Shown here: positions 24,627 to 33,249 of the stretch, in pieces
Layout of the letters: every line of letters starts with the position of its first letter
Position numbering within the stretch: position 1 is the stretch's first letter
NCBI GenBank assembly: GCA_017465545.1
Contig: JAFTVY010000056.1
Coordinates: 1-46,161 of the forward strand
Reading direction: 5' to 3'
Source: Ruminiclostridium sp.
GTDB taxonomy: Bacteria; Bacillota; Clostridia; Oscillospirales; Ruminococcaceae
DNA: 46,161 nt
The notes under the pieces: model-generated
Databases searched by the model: none
What the model saw: the letters and a program-made list of their open reading frames with translations, nothing else
Told to the model about the DNA's origin: nothing
Translations under genes and position numbers: made by a program

Positions 24627-24632
24627 GACTTT

Positions 24633-25664
24633 TTATGCAAATTTCATCAGCATTACGAATAATCCGAATATCAGAACAGGACAGAATACCGTCATCAGCT
24701 TTTCCTTCTTGTCCTCTCCCGTGACTGGCTTCAGCCTTGCGATTCCGCACATAGCAAATACAATCATCACAACCGGCATGGCAAAATAAGCTATAAACGT
24801 GATAATTCCGGCTACTGTGCTTACAGCGATTATAACGGCGTCCACAATCTTGTTTCCTGTCAGCAGTATCTGCTCGTATACCGACACGCTGACTAAAAGA
24901 TTGTTTGCAACGTGTAGCAGGATGGTAGGTACTATGCTCTTGTATCTTACCGCAATTACGCCGAATACAAGACCGCTGAGTGCGGCATAGGCGAACTGAT
25001 CGAAGTTGCCGTGTGCAAGACCGAAGATAAGAGAGGATACCAGTATTGCAGGCGTATCTCCCATAGGTCGCATAGAGCCGAGCAACAGCTTTCTGTAAAT
25101 AAGCTCCTCGCATATCGGTGCTACAATAGCCGAGAAGAAGAGCATTACAAGTCCCGACGAGCTGTCCGAAGGCGCAGTCTGTTCCATAACGTCCGGAATT
25201 GCGCCCGTGCCGAAGAGTAACTGAAAGATACTGCTTATAAGCTCCGTTATCTGCGAGCCGCACATTCCGAAGGAGAAGGTGGCAAGCAGCATTATAGCGG
25301 GAAAAGAGGGCAGATTGGTATAGGTCGGCAGAAGGTGACCGAGCTTTTTGTATTTCCGATAAAGAACGTAGAATGCGATAAACTTAGGCGTATAGGATAC
25401 AATGCTTGCGTAAAAGTAGGTTATAGCGGTGGATACCACCGGTGTAGGATCGCTGAAGAATATATTGACTATCAGAGACATCAGATATAGTGCAACGTTT
25501 TTCAGAATTATTTCAAGAAAGGCGAGAAATACAAGCGATACGCCCACGTCAAAGCACAGTCGCCTTAAATCCGACGCTCTCAGCATATCAAGGCTTTCCA
25601 CTCTGCTTAAATTATACTGGGTGTAGCGTTCTTTGATTCTGTCTATAATATTTGTTTCCTGCAT
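24633..25664 (-). CDS. CPBP-family intramembrane metalloprotease (copy 1)
   Basis: A 343-residue polytopic membrane protein with the Abi/CPBP motifs: Glu186-Glu187 and Arg191 (EELIYRK), His218 in FGLAHGN and His251 in LLHVANN. These make the Rce1-like intramembrane active site. In bacteria such proteins process peptides or protect against self-made bacteriocins; no bacteriocin gene is visible here. It is a paralog of the gene upstream (16-bp gap) and the last gene of the speD-speA-speE transcript. Confidence 0.88.
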   Translation of the reverse strand: MQETNIIDRIKERYTQYNLSRVESLDMLRASDLRRLCFDVGVSLVFLAFLEIILKNVALYLMSLIVNIFFSDPTPVVSTAITYFYASIVSYTPKFIAFYVLYRKYKKLGHLLPTYTNLPSFPAIMLLATFSFGMCGSQITELISSIFQLLFGTGAIPDVMEQTAPSDSSSGLVMLFFSAIVAPICEELIYRKLLLGSMRPMGDTPAILVSSLIFGLAHGNFDQFAYAALSGLVFGVIAVRYKSIVPTILLHVANNLLVSVSVYEQILLTGNKIVDAVIIAVSTVAGIITFIAYFAMPVVMIVFAMCGIARLKPVTGEDKKEKLMTVFCPVLIFGLFVMLMKFA

Positions 25665-25680
25665 AGTTTTCCTTTTCCGC

Positions 25681-26682
25681 TTATATAAAGATTATCGCTA
25701 TCATAAATGCAACGCTTAAAATACAGCTTATAATAAATACGGGATCCTTTATAAGTGCCGTCAGCTTTTCAGCCTTGGTCATTGTAGGATAGTTGTTTAC
25801 AGGGCGGTAAAGACGGTTGTTTTTCAGTCTTGAGATTGCATTTATCATTCCTGCAAACATGAATATAAACACTATTATTACAAATACGCAGAGTATGACG
25901 ACCATAGTATTTTCAACGTTGTTAAGCTCTGCACCCTGCTGAAGCTTTGTAATAGCTGATATGACGGGGTCGCTTGAGGCAATCAGCGTTATGATTGCCG
26001 CTATTGAGTTTAAGATAAAATGTATTATCGTCGTCGGTATGATGCTGTCGGTAGCGTATCGTACGTAGCCGAGCGCAATGCCTATTACAAAGGTAAAGCA
26101 GAACTGATGCACGTTGCCGTGAGCAAAGCCGAAAATCAGTGCAGATACCATTATAGAAAAGCCGTGACCGTACTTTGAAAGCTCCGTCTGTATCATGCCT
26201 CTTACCCAGAATTCTTCAAAAATCGGAGCAATTACAATCATTTGTATTACAAGGAATATTATAGTTATAAAGGAGGTTGCTTCTCCGCCGGTTATAGGAG
26301 CATAAGTATCCTGCACCGCTCCCTTGTTATTTGCAAGCAGGAAGGAGATGGCAAGAACCGTGATATTTATCAGCTGTCCTGCACCATAGGAGGGGAGCAC
26401 CCAGGCTACAGCCTTGCCCAGTCGTTTACACTTTTTATAATACAGCTTGTTGTTGTCCCATTTGTAACCTAATATGAAGGCTGTTGATACGATCATACCG
26501 CCGTAGAGCAGTACAACCGAAACAGCCCAGGATATAACGTAGCTTACCGTTGGGTCGGCACCTTCGAGGAGCTTTGCCAGCAGAAGGGATACGCCTTCGG
26601 TCACAAGTCTCGATAAAAGTATCGCACCAAGAATAAGACCGATCTTTCGGCAGGCGAATTTGAATTCGTTTGTTATCGTCAT
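25681..26682 (-). CDS. CPBP-family intramembrane metalloprotease (copy 2)
   Basis: A 333-residue membrane protein. Motifs: Glu156-Glu157 and Arg161 (EEFWVRG), His188 in FGFAHGNVHQF, His221 in IIHFILN. AAGGAGA precedes the start, 9 bp after speE. Residues between the motifs differ strongly from copy 1, so the duplication is old. Function beyond intramembrane proteolysis is unknown. Confidence 0.88.
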   Translation of the reverse strand: MTITNEFKFACRKIGLILGAILLSRLVTEGVSLLLAKLLEGADPTVSYVISWAVSVVLLYGGMIVSTAFILGYKWDNNKLYYKKCKRLGKAVAWVLPSYGAGQLINITVLAISFLLANNKGAVQDTYAPITGGEATSFITIIFLVIQMIVIAPIFEEFWVRGMIQTELSKYGHGFSIMVSALIFGFAHGNVHQFCFTFVIGIALGYVRYATDSIIPTTIIHFILNSIAAIITLIASSDPVISAITKLQQGAELNNVENTMVVILCVFVIIVFIFMFAGMINAISRLKNNRLYRPVNNYPTMTKAEKLTALIKDPVFIISCILSVAFMIAIIFI

Positions 26683-26691
26683 TTCGTCTCC

Positions 26692-27555
26692 TTAAATTAT
26701 GTCGGGCGTGCCCTTTTCAATCATTTCCCTGACGTAGCTTGGCAGAGCAAAACAGCCCTTGTGAAGCTCCGTATTGTAGTATCTTGTCCTGATACCAAGA
26801 CTGTTCCAGTAGTTCTCGTCAAGATCCTTTAAGGGATCGAGTCCCTTACTTGCAAAGCCGAACAGCCAGTGTCCGCTGGCATAGGTGGGAATATGCGCCT
26901 GATACACTCTGTGTAAAGGAAATACCGAGCTCAGTCTTTCGTGAGCCGCACACATTGCCTTGGCGTCGTTTTTATAGAAGGGGCTTTCGTGCTGATTTAC
27001 AAGCACTCCGTTTTCTGTGAGGGCATTGTAGCAATTGCCGTAGAATTCCTTTGTGAATAGTCCTTCACCGGGACCGAAGGGATCGGTAGAGTCAACTATT
27101 ATGAGATCGTATTCATTCATCTTACGTCTTACAAAGCGAAGTCCGTCGGTAAAATGAATATCTACTCTCTTATCGTCAAGGGATTCTGTCATTGACGGGA
27201 AGTATTCTCTGCATACCTTTACTACCATCTCGTCAATTTCTACCAAATCGATATGCTCTATAGTATCATAGCGGCAAAGCTCTCTTACCGTACCGCCGTC
27301 CCCCGCACCGATGACAAGTACGTTTTTAATATCCTTCTTCACCGCCATAGGAACGTGTACTATCATATCGTGATAGATGAATTCATCCTTTTCCGTTATC
27401 ATTACGTAGCCGTCAAGGGCAAGGAGCTTTCCGAATTCCAAAGAATTGAACACGTCTATTCTCTGATAGTCGCTTTCCGTAGTATATAAATGCTCATCTA
27501 CCCTTATTGAAAATCTTACGCTGTCGCTGTGATTTTCAGTAAACCATAATTCCAT
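26692..27555 (-). CDS. speE: Spermidine synthase
   Basis: The 287-residue protein has the aminopropyltransferase pattern: WFTENHS at the N-terminus, EFIYHDMIVHVP, the Rossmann GAGDGG motif (VLVIGAGDGGTVREL), and IVDSTDPFGPGEGLF with the acidic catalytic residues. It moves the aminopropyl group of decarboxylated AdoMet (made by SpeD) to putrescine. Cytoplasmic. In one operon with speD and speA. Confidence 0.95.
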   Translation of the reverse strand: MELWFTENHSDSVRFSIRVDEHLYTTESDYQRIDVFNSLEFGKLLALDGYVMITEKDEFIYHDMIVHVPMAVKKDIKNVLVIGAGDGGTVRELCRYDTIEHIDLVEIDEMVVKVCREYFPSMTESLDDKRVDIHFTDGLRFVRRKMNEYDLIIVDSTDPFGPGEGLFTKEFYGNCYNALTENGVLVNQHESPFYKNDAKAMCAAHERLSSVFPLHRVYQAHIPTYASGHWLFGFASKGLDPLKDLDENYWNSLGIRTRYYNTELHKGCFALPSYVREMIEKGTPDII

Positions 27556-27567
27556 TTTTTCGCCTTT

Positions 27568-29013
27568 CTAATTTTCAAGAATCATTATATTCTTTATCTC
27601 AAGATCCTCTGTACCGGTAAGAAAACAGCCCTTTTCTCCCGCATAGTCTATATAGGCAAGTATTTCCTCGGTTATCTGCTCGCCCGGGGCAAGTATCGGA
27701 ATACCCGGCGGATAGCACATTACGAATTCACCGCTTATCTTACCCGCACTTTCCTTTATAGGTACGGACCTCTTATTGCCGTAGAACGCCTCCTGAGGTG
27801 ACATCCTTACGATGGGATTTATATATTCGTGATCCAGCATACCCGTCTTATCCTTCTGATAGATACGCTTGATATCGTTTAAAGCACCTATAAGACGGTC
27901 AAGATAAAGCTCTCTGTCACCTATCGAAACGTAGGCTAAAATATTGCCTATATCACCGAATTCTATCTGTATGCCGTAGCTGTCACGGAGTATATCGTAT
28001 ACCTCGATTCCTGCAAGACCTATATCTCTTGTATGGATTGAGAGCTTTGTCACGTCAAAGTCATAGAATGCACCACCGTCGCACAGCTCCTTTGAAAAGG
28101 CGTAATATCCGCCTATATCGTTTATCTCACTACGCATATATTCTGCATAGCTCTTTACCTTTTCAAAAATCTCCTTGCCGTGAAGGGCAAGATTCCTTCT
28201 TGATATATCAAGGCTGGACATCAGAAGATAACTGCCGCTGGTAGTCTGCATAAGGTTTATTATCTGTCTTATGTAGCCCTCATTTACCGCATCGCTCGTC
28301 AGCAGAAAGCTGCTCTGCGTCAGCGAGCCACCGCTTTTATGCATACTTACTGCCGCCATATCTGCACCTGCGTGCATACCTGCGACGGGCATTCCGTCGG
28401 CAAAATAGAAATGTGTGCCGTGTGCCTCGTCGGCAAGCAGGTACATCCCGTTTTCGTGGGCAAGGTCGGCAATACGCTTTATATCCGAGCATACGCCGTA
28501 ATAGGTGGGATTATTCACAAATACCGCCTTGGCGTCGGGATTTTCCTTTATCGCCCTTTCCACGTCCTCGTATCTCATACCAAGAGGAATACCCAGCTCC
28601 TTGTTGACTCCGGGGTTTACGTATACCGGTACTGCACCGCCTAAAATCAGGGCGTTGATGGCGCTACGATGAACGTTTCTCGGCATTATTATCTTTTCGC
28701 CACGCTTGGCAACTGCAAGAACCATCGCCTGTACCGCTGCAGTTGTGCCGTTTACTATAAAGAATGCGTTCTTACAGCCGAAGGCTTCAGCGGCAATCTG
28801 CTCCGCTTCCTTTATCACGGAAACGGGATGACAGAGATTATCAAGCGGCTTTGAGGAATTGACGTCTGCCGTCATACATTCCTTGCCTAAAAATTCCGTC
28901 AGCTCAGGATTGCCTCTTCCCATCTTGTGTCCGGGTACGTCAAAGGGTACTATTCTTTTTTGCTTGTATTGATTCAGCGCCTCGTAAATGGGTGCTTTTG
29001 TCTGATTGGTCAT
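27568..29013 (-). CDS. speA: Orn/Lys/Arg decarboxylase, probably biosynthetic arginine decarboxylase
   Basis: About 481 residues from ATG 29013 (MTNQTKAPIYEAL, AAGGA upstream); an ATG 27 nt earlier sits inside the repeat hairpin. It is a fold-type I PLP enzyme of the short Bacillus SpeA type without the N-terminal wing domain: VPGHKMGRG, NGTTAAVQAM, ADEAHGTHFYF and the PLP lysine in SMHKSGGSLTQ. Arginine to agmatine is the best guess from the family and the speD/speE context, but lysine or ornithine cannot be excluded. No agmatinase (speB) is present in the window. A hairpin array separates it from speD. Confidence 0.88.
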   Translation of the reverse strand: MTNQTKAPIYEALNQYKQKRIVPFDVPGHKMGRGNPELTEFLGKECMTADVNSSKPLDNLCHPVSVIKEAEQIAAEAFGCKNAFFIVNGTTAAVQAMVLAVAKRGEKIIMPRNVHRSAINALILGGAVPVYVNPGVNKELGIPLGMRYEDVERAIKENPDAKAVFVNNPTYYGVCSDIKRIADLAHENGMYLLADEAHGTHFYFADGMPVAGMHAGADMAAVSMHKSGGSLTQSSFLLTSDAVNEGYIRQIINLMQTTSGSYLLMSSLDISRRNLALHGKEIFEKVKSYAEYMRSEINDIGGYYAFSKELCDGGAFYDFDVTKLSIHTRDIGLAGIEVYDILRDSYGIQIEFGDIGNILAYVSIGDRELYLDRLIGALNDIKRIYQKDKTGMLDHEYINPIVRMSPQEAFYGNKRSVPIKESAGKISGEFVMCYPPGIPILAPGEQITEEILAYIDYAGEKGCFLTGTEDLEIKNIMILEN

Positions 29014-29040
29014 ATAGTTGTTCCTTACATTAAAATCCAT

Positions 29041-29186
29041 CCGCCGAAGGCGGATACCTTAACTTTTGCCGAAGGCAAAAATATCACATCGCCAAAGGCG
29101 ATATATCACTCCGTGCATAGCACGGAATATCACCAAAGCCCAAGGCTTTGATATCACATTGAAATTCGGCGCCGCCGAATTTCAAT
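29041..29186. repeat. Array of 3-nt-loop hairpins separated by ATATCAC between speD and speA
   Basis: In order: CCGCC-GAA-GGCGG (29041-29053); TTTTGCC-GAA-GGCAAAA (29064-29080); ATCGCC-AAA-GGCGAT (29088-29102); TCCGTGC-ATA-GCACGGA (29110-29126); CAAAGCC-CAA-GGCTTTG (29134-29150); and a 13-bp stem with GCC loop (29158-29186) that includes the speD stop. The last five are joined by exactly the same spacer, ATATCAC, four times. All stems are perfect but unrelated in sequence. Confidence 0.92.
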
Positions 29187-30009
29187 ATATATTCATTCCT
29201 GAATATATCTCTATCATCTCACGGCGCAGGCTCTCGGTAATACGGAGTCTTTCCTTGGGTGGTATATCGTAGATGTCCGAATTGAAAAGATAATTCTTTA
29301 AATCCATTTCTCTTATCATAAGCCTTGTATGGAATATATTCGCCTGATATACGTTTATATCCGTTGCGTCGTATTTTGTAAGGGTATAGTCGTTTATAAA
29401 ATCCTGAATGGAGGTTATATCGTGGTCAAGATACAGCTTGTGTCCGCCCATATCCCTTGTAAAGCCTCTTACACGGTAGTCTATCGTGATAATGTCCGAA
29501 TCAAAGCTACCTATAAGATAATCAAGAGCGTTAAGCGGCGAAATCTCTCCACAGGTGGAAACGTCTATATCCACACGGAAGGTGGATATGCTGTTGTTGG
29601 GATGATATTCGGGATAGGTATGTACGGTTACGTGGGATTTATCAAGATGCGCCACAACCGTTTCACTCTTTTTCTGCATACGGGGGTTCAAAGGCTCGCC
29701 CTTTACCAGTCCCTTGTTACAGCTGGGATCTATCTCGGTACCCTCAGTTGCTTTTTCAGAAATCAGCAGAGTAACGCTTGCTCCCTGTGGATCGTAGTCC
29801 TGCTTTGAAATATTCAGCACGTTGGCACCTATTATATCTGTAACGTCACAGAGTATACCGGTAAGTCGCTCAGAATTGTACTGCTCGTCTATATAGTCTA
29901 TATAATCCCTCTGCTCCCTTGCTGTTTTTGCATAGCAAACGTCATAGATGTTGAAGCTGAGCGTTTTTGTCAGATTGTTGAAGCCGTAAAGCTTTAACCT
30001 TTTATCCAA
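29182..30009 (-). CDS. speD: S-adenosylmethionine decarboxylase proenzyme (E. coli-type)
   Basis: The 275 residues fit the SpeD class of E. coli (about 264). The self-cleavage site is [12 protein letters not shown]: cleavage before Ser125 would create the pyruvoyl group. [22 protein letters not shown] is also typical. It makes decarboxylated AdoMet for SpeE. The start is TTG 30009 with GGTGAT close upstream and AAAGG further back; no in-frame ATG lies nearby. First gene of speD-speA-speE-CPBP-CPBP. The stop codon lies in the first hairpin of the array. Confidence 0.93.
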   Translation of the reverse strand: MDKRLKLYGFNNLTKTLSFNIYDVCYAKTAREQRDYIDYIDEQYNSERLTGILCDVTDIIGANVLNISKQDYDPQGASVTLLISEKATEGTEIDPSCNKGLVKGEPLNPRMQKKSETVVAHLDKSHVTVHTYPEYHPNNSISTFRVDIDVSTCGEISPLNALDYLIGSFDSDIITIDYRVRGFTRDMGGHKLYLDHDITSIQDFINDYTLTKYDATDINVYQANIFHTRLMIREMDLKNYLFNSDIYDIPPKERLRITESLRREMIEIYSGMNIY

Positions 30010-30046
30010 ATATCACCACTGCCTTTCATATAAGAATACAAATATA

Positions 30047-30075
30047 ATAATATAATAAACCGGAGCATTTGTCAA
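30047..30075 (-). promoter_or_regulatory. Promoter of the speD operon
   Basis: Minus strand: TTGACA (30075-30070), 17-nt spacer, TATTAT (30052-30047). Confidence 0.75.
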
Positions 30076-30137
30076 TAAAATTTAAGCTTACCTTTTTATC
30101 GTCCTCAAAAAATTTTTAAAATTTTTTCAAAAACCCC

Positions 30138-30211
30138 TTGACAAATCATTGTAAAGTGATTATACTGTATATATAACACATAAACAGTTACAAACACCGT
30201 ATATACACTTT
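30138..30211 (+). promoter_or_regulatory. Promoter and inverted repeat of the YtrA-type ABC operon
   Basis: TTGACA (30138-30143), 17-nt spacer, TATACT (30161-30166). AAAGTG (30153-30158) just before the -10 and CACTTT (30206-30211) downstream are inverted copies, with TATATA-type sequence next to both; they may be operators of the GntR regulator. Confidence 0.7.
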
Positions 30212-30233
30212 AATGAAAAAGGAGTTTTTTATT

Positions 30234-30392
30234 ATGAGAAAAATAATTCTTATCGTAGCACTTGCCTGGTCGGCAATCAATCTTACAATCGGTCTTATAA
30301 ACGGAGTCGATTTAAGCACACCCTCCATAGTAATGCCGATATTATTGGCATTAGTTATGGGACTTAAAAAGGTTACAAGAAAAGCAGGATGA
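30234..30392 (+). CDS. Small (52-residue) membrane protein leading the ABC operon
   Basis: ATG 30234 with AAAAAGGAG upstream, stop TGA at 30390-30392. Two hydrophobic segments (IILIVALAWSAINLTIGLI and SIVMPILLALVMGL) and a basic tail KKVTRKAG predict a two-helix membrane peptide. It lies between the promoter and the regulator gene, 18 bp ahead of it. I do not recognise the family; it may be an accessory subunit or a membrane sensor for the operon. Confidence 0.7.
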   Translation: MRKIILIVALAWSAINLTIGLINGVDLSTPSIVMPILLALVMGLKKVTRKAG

Positions 30393-30410
30393 TAACGAAA
30401 GGAGTAAGGT

Positions 30411-30779
30411 ATGAAGATTCTACAGAATTCAGACGTTCCTATCTACAAGCAGATAGCGACACAGTTCAAGGAGCAGATCATGAACGCAGAAATCAAGGAG
30501 GGCGAATATCTCCCCTCGATAAGAGGACTTGCAAAGGATCTTAAAATAAGCGTCATCACCACGATGAAGGCTTATGAGGAGCTGGAAGGCGAAGGACTTA
30601 TCAAGGCAGTCCAGGGAAAGGGATATATAGTAAACGCCCAGGATACCGAGATGATAAAGGAACAGCATATGCGACTTTTAGAACAGCATCTGCAGAACGC
30701 CATAGACAGCTCAAAGCTGGCAGGTGCATCTCTTGACGAAATGATTTCAATGCTCAAGGTCTTATATACAATGGAATAA
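30411..30779 (+). CDS. GntR-family regulator, YtrA subfamily
   Basis: The 122-residue protein has an N-terminal winged HTH (PIYKQIATQFKEQI, YLPSIRGLAKDLKISVITTMKAYEELEGEGLI, GKGYIV) and only a short C-terminal helical tail, the hallmark of YtrA-type regulators, which lack a ligand domain and control neighbouring ABC transporter genes. GAAAGGAG upstream. Probably represses its own operon. Confidence 0.92.
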   Translation: MKILQNSDVPIYKQIATQFKEQIMNAEIKEGEYLPSIRGLAKDLKISVITTMKAYEELEGEGLIKAVQGKGYIVNAQDTEMIKEQHMRLLEQHLQNAIDSSKLAGASLDEMISMLKVLYTME

Positions 30780-30791
30780 GGAGACAGAAAA

Positions 30792-31670
30792 ATGACTAAC
30801 GTTATAGAAACAAAGGGACTTACCAAAACCTATGGTAAGGATTTTAAGATGGGCGGTCTTGATTTAGGCTTCCCCAAGGGTTTTGCAACAGCACTTATCG
30901 GTGCTAACGGCGCAGGTAAGACAACTCTAATGGATATACTCTGCGGCATCACCGCAAAGACAGAAGGCGAGGTAAAGTACTTCGGCAAGGCGACAGACGT
31001 TGATGATGAAAACGTAAAGGACAGAATCGGTTACTGCTCTTCTCAGGGCTTATTCCCTCCCAACTGGACGATAAAGGATATAATCTCCTCTATGAGCTGT
31101 GCCTTTGATGACTTTGACAAGGACAGATTCATAAAGCTTCTTGAAGAGATGAACGTAGAGCTTGGCAAGAAGAATAAAAAGGCTTTATACAAATTATCCG
31201 ACGGTAACAAGATGAGAGTATATTTAGCCTCCGTCTTTGCAAGAAGAACGAATCTGCTTGTACTTGACGAGCCCGGTTCTTCTCTCGATCCTCTGATGCG
31301 TGACAGACTCTGCGACCGCTTCCGTGATTATCTTGATGCAGGCGACGGAGAAAACAGCATCATCTTCTCAACTCACAACATTGCCGATATGGAATACGCC
31401 GCTGACTACGCTATCTTTATGGATAAGGGACAGGTAATCGAGCAGGGCTTTATCGAGCAGTTAAAGGAAAAATATATAATCGTCAGCGCAGATGCAGAGG
31501 ATAAGGGTAAGATTGCAGGACTTATGCTGACGGTTCATAGCTCACGTAGTACTGTAACAGGACTTGCTCTTGCGGAAAATCGTGAAAAGCTGACTGCCGC
31601 AGGTGCGGTATGCGAAAACCCCACACTCCAGCAGTTAAGCGTTGAGCTGCTCAAGATGGCGGAAGAATAA
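30792..31670 (+). CDS. ABC transporter ATP-binding protein
   Basis: 292 residues. Walker A GANGAGKTT (37-45), Q-loop region YCSSQGLFPPNW, signature LSDGNKMR (in place of LSGGQ), Walker B LLVLDEP, D-loop SSLDP and switch His in FSTHN. A 75-residue C-terminal extension is of the kind seen in YtrB/BcrA-like subunits. With two six-helix permeases and a YtrA regulator it forms a YtrBCD-like exporter, which in related bacteria responds to wall-active antibiotics; the substrate here is unknown. RBS AGGAGA. Confidence 0.93.
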   Translation: MTNVIETKGLTKTYGKDFKMGGLDLGFPKGFATALIGANGAGKTTLMDILCGITAKTEGEVKYFGKATDVDDENVKDRIGYCSSQGLFPPNWTIKDIISSMSCAFDDFDKDRFIKLLEEMNVELGKKNKKALYKLSDGNKMRVYLASVFARRTNLLVLDEPGSSLDPLMRDRLCDRFRDYLDAGDGENSIIFSTHNIADMEYAADYAIFMDKGQVIEQGFIEQLKEKYIIVSADAEDKGKIAGLMLTVHSSRSTVTGLALAENREKLTAAGAVCENPTLQQLSVELLKMAEE

Positions 31671-31685
31671 TGGCAGGTGAAATAT

Positions 31686-32387
31686 ATGAAAAGCTTTAAA
31701 ATATTTTCAGGCAGATACATACTGCGTATGCTGATCATTCTGCCTTTAGTATGGTGTTTATGCTATGGTACGGGCTTTGTTATCGGTACTGTAGCGGGCA
31801 ATATGGAGCCTGATACCGAGTCCTCGGTGACGGAAGAAATTGAAACCGAAGAAGAGGACGAGGGCTTTATAGAAGGCTTTATGAACGGTGCCTTTGCGAT
31901 GATGGGCGGAATCACGGTAATAGCTACCACCGGCATTATTGCAAACTTTATGTTCAGAATTGACGGCAGTAAGTACGTAAGAACAATAAGAAACAGTCAC
32001 AAGCATTATGCAAAGGCATACGGCATTACCGCGGTAGCTTCATTATTCAGCGCAGTTATCGGTTGTTTTGCACTGTGTCTTATCTCTAATGTTATACTGG
32101 GGCTTCCCTTATTCACAGAACAGCTTATGAGCATAGTATTATGCACGGTTATTTCTTCCGCTCTTGCCAATATTATTATTTCCTTTATGTTCTTTGTAAA
32201 GAGCACTACAGTAAGAGGTATCTTTATAGTTGTAACTATGATGTCAACAATGATAATAAGCCGTATTATATCAGAAAACGTAGCTCTGAATTTTATTGTG
32301 GTGATTACCGCTGTGGCACTGGTGCTTTTTATAGCGGCGCTTATTGTGGCAACGAAAAGAATTCAGCGCAGATGGTTATTTGATTAA
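31686..32387 (+). CDS. ABC-transporter membrane subunit (1)
   Basis: 233 residues from ATG 31686 (AGGTGA upstream); a GTG start 9 nt before is possible. About six membrane helices, with an acidic stretch (ESSVTEEIETEEEDEG) between helices 1 and 2 that probably lies outside the membrane. No known motif; role assigned by context between the ATPase and a similar-sized permease. Confidence 0.75.
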   Translation: MKSFKIFSGRYILRMLIILPLVWCLCYGTGFVIGTVAGNMEPDTESSVTEEIETEEEDEGFIEGFMNGAFAMMGGITVIATTGIIANFMFRIDGSKYVRTIRNSHKHYAKAYGITAVASLFSAVIGCFALCLISNVILGLPLFTEQLMSIVLCTVISSALANIIISFMFFVKSTTVRGIFIVVTMMSTMIISRIISENVALNFIVVITAVALVLFIAALIVATKRIQRRWLFD

Positions 32388-32396
32388 GGAGGACGT

Positions 32397-33107
32397 ATGA
32401 CTAAAAAAGAAAGAACAAAAAAGGCGATCGGCTTTTGCCTTAAAAAGGCCTTTAAAATATGTTTTGGCCTTTTTCTGTGGGCTGTGATATACCTTTTCTT
32501 TGTACTCTTATCAGGTCTTATCCGTGAACCGATAGGACACGAGGATTATTTTCTAAGCTCGGTGTTCACAACAATAGGAACAGGCATCCCCATTATGGCG
32601 GCAAGTATTACGATGACAGACGTACATATTTCAAAATACATCCGTGTAAGCCCCTGCTACAAGGAGATATACACTATAGGAAAGCCTTTCGCTTTAGCAC
32701 TTTCCGGCGTGCTTGCAATGATGGGAGTTGTGATAGTAAACATCATCTCTCTTGCAATAGGCAATATAGATATGGCGTCCTTTAACGATATTCTGATATT
32801 CGGTGCGGCAGGCGTTGCGGTATCACTTATACTTGCAGGTATACATTATAGCGGAGCATATATGTTGTTCCTCGGTTTCTCACTTGCGATGTTCATATCA
32901 ATATTCAATCCCGACTTTTTAAGATACGGCTTCGGCTTTGATACGACAATAAGCTGTCTTATAGCAATAGGATTACTTGCGGTATCGATCATATTCTGCT
33001 TTGTTATGGCGAAGATCTCCTACGGCAGAAGAGATTCAAGGCCTATAAATTCGATGGCAAAGACAATGCAGGTATATAATACAAGCTGGGGTGCAACAAA
33101 GCATTGA
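32397..33107 (+). CDS. ABC-transporter membrane subunit (2)
   Basis: 236 residues, AAGGAGG upstream, 9-bp gap after subunit 1. A basic N-terminus (KKERTKKAIGFCLKKAFK) and about six membrane helices. Low similarity to subunit 1 in sequence but the same size and layout, so the two probably form the heterodimeric channel. Last gene of the operon; a strong terminator follows. Confidence 0.75.
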   Translation: MTKKERTKKAIGFCLKKAFKICFGLFLWAVIYLFFVLLSGLIREPIGHEDYFLSSVFTTIGTGIPIMAASITMTDVHISKYIRVSPCYKEIYTIGKPFALALSGVLAMMGVVIVNIISLAIGNIDMASFNDILIFGAAGVAVSLILAGIHYSGAYMLFLGFSLAMFISIFNPDFLRYGFGFDTTISCLIAIGLLAVSIIFCFVMAKISYGRRDSRPINSMAKTMQVYNTSWGATKH

Positions 33108-33112
33108 TCACG

Positions 33113-33147
33113 AGCTGATTCTGATTTTTCAGAATCAGCTTTTTTAA
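33113..33147 (+). terminator. Terminator of the ABC operon
   Basis: AGCTGATTCTGA pairs perfectly with TCAGAATCAGCT (12 bp, TTTT loop), then TTTTTTAATAA. Confidence 0.93.
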
Positions 33148-33158
33148 TAAAATTTTAC

Positions 33159-33187
33159 TTGCTTTTTTCTTGTAATTATGCGATAAT
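33159..33187 (+). promoter_or_regulatory. Promoter of the P2-type-ATPase-like gene
   Basis: TTGCTT (33159-33164), 17-nt spacer, GATAAT (33182-33187). Confidence 0.5.
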
Positions 33188-33249
33188 TAAATATGTATGT
33201 AAAATATTGAATAAATCGTATTATAATATAGAAAGAAAAGAGGTCAAAA

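Noticed and set aside
24472..25263. 263-codon minus-strand open frame
   Set aside because: It overlaps the CPBP gene in another frame, has Arg/Cys-rich composition without family similarity, and runs through the terminator region.
29041..29186. CRISPR-like array with ATATCAC as the repeat
   Set aside because: The repeat is only 7 bp and the intervening pieces are all perfect palindromes, unlike CRISPR spacers.
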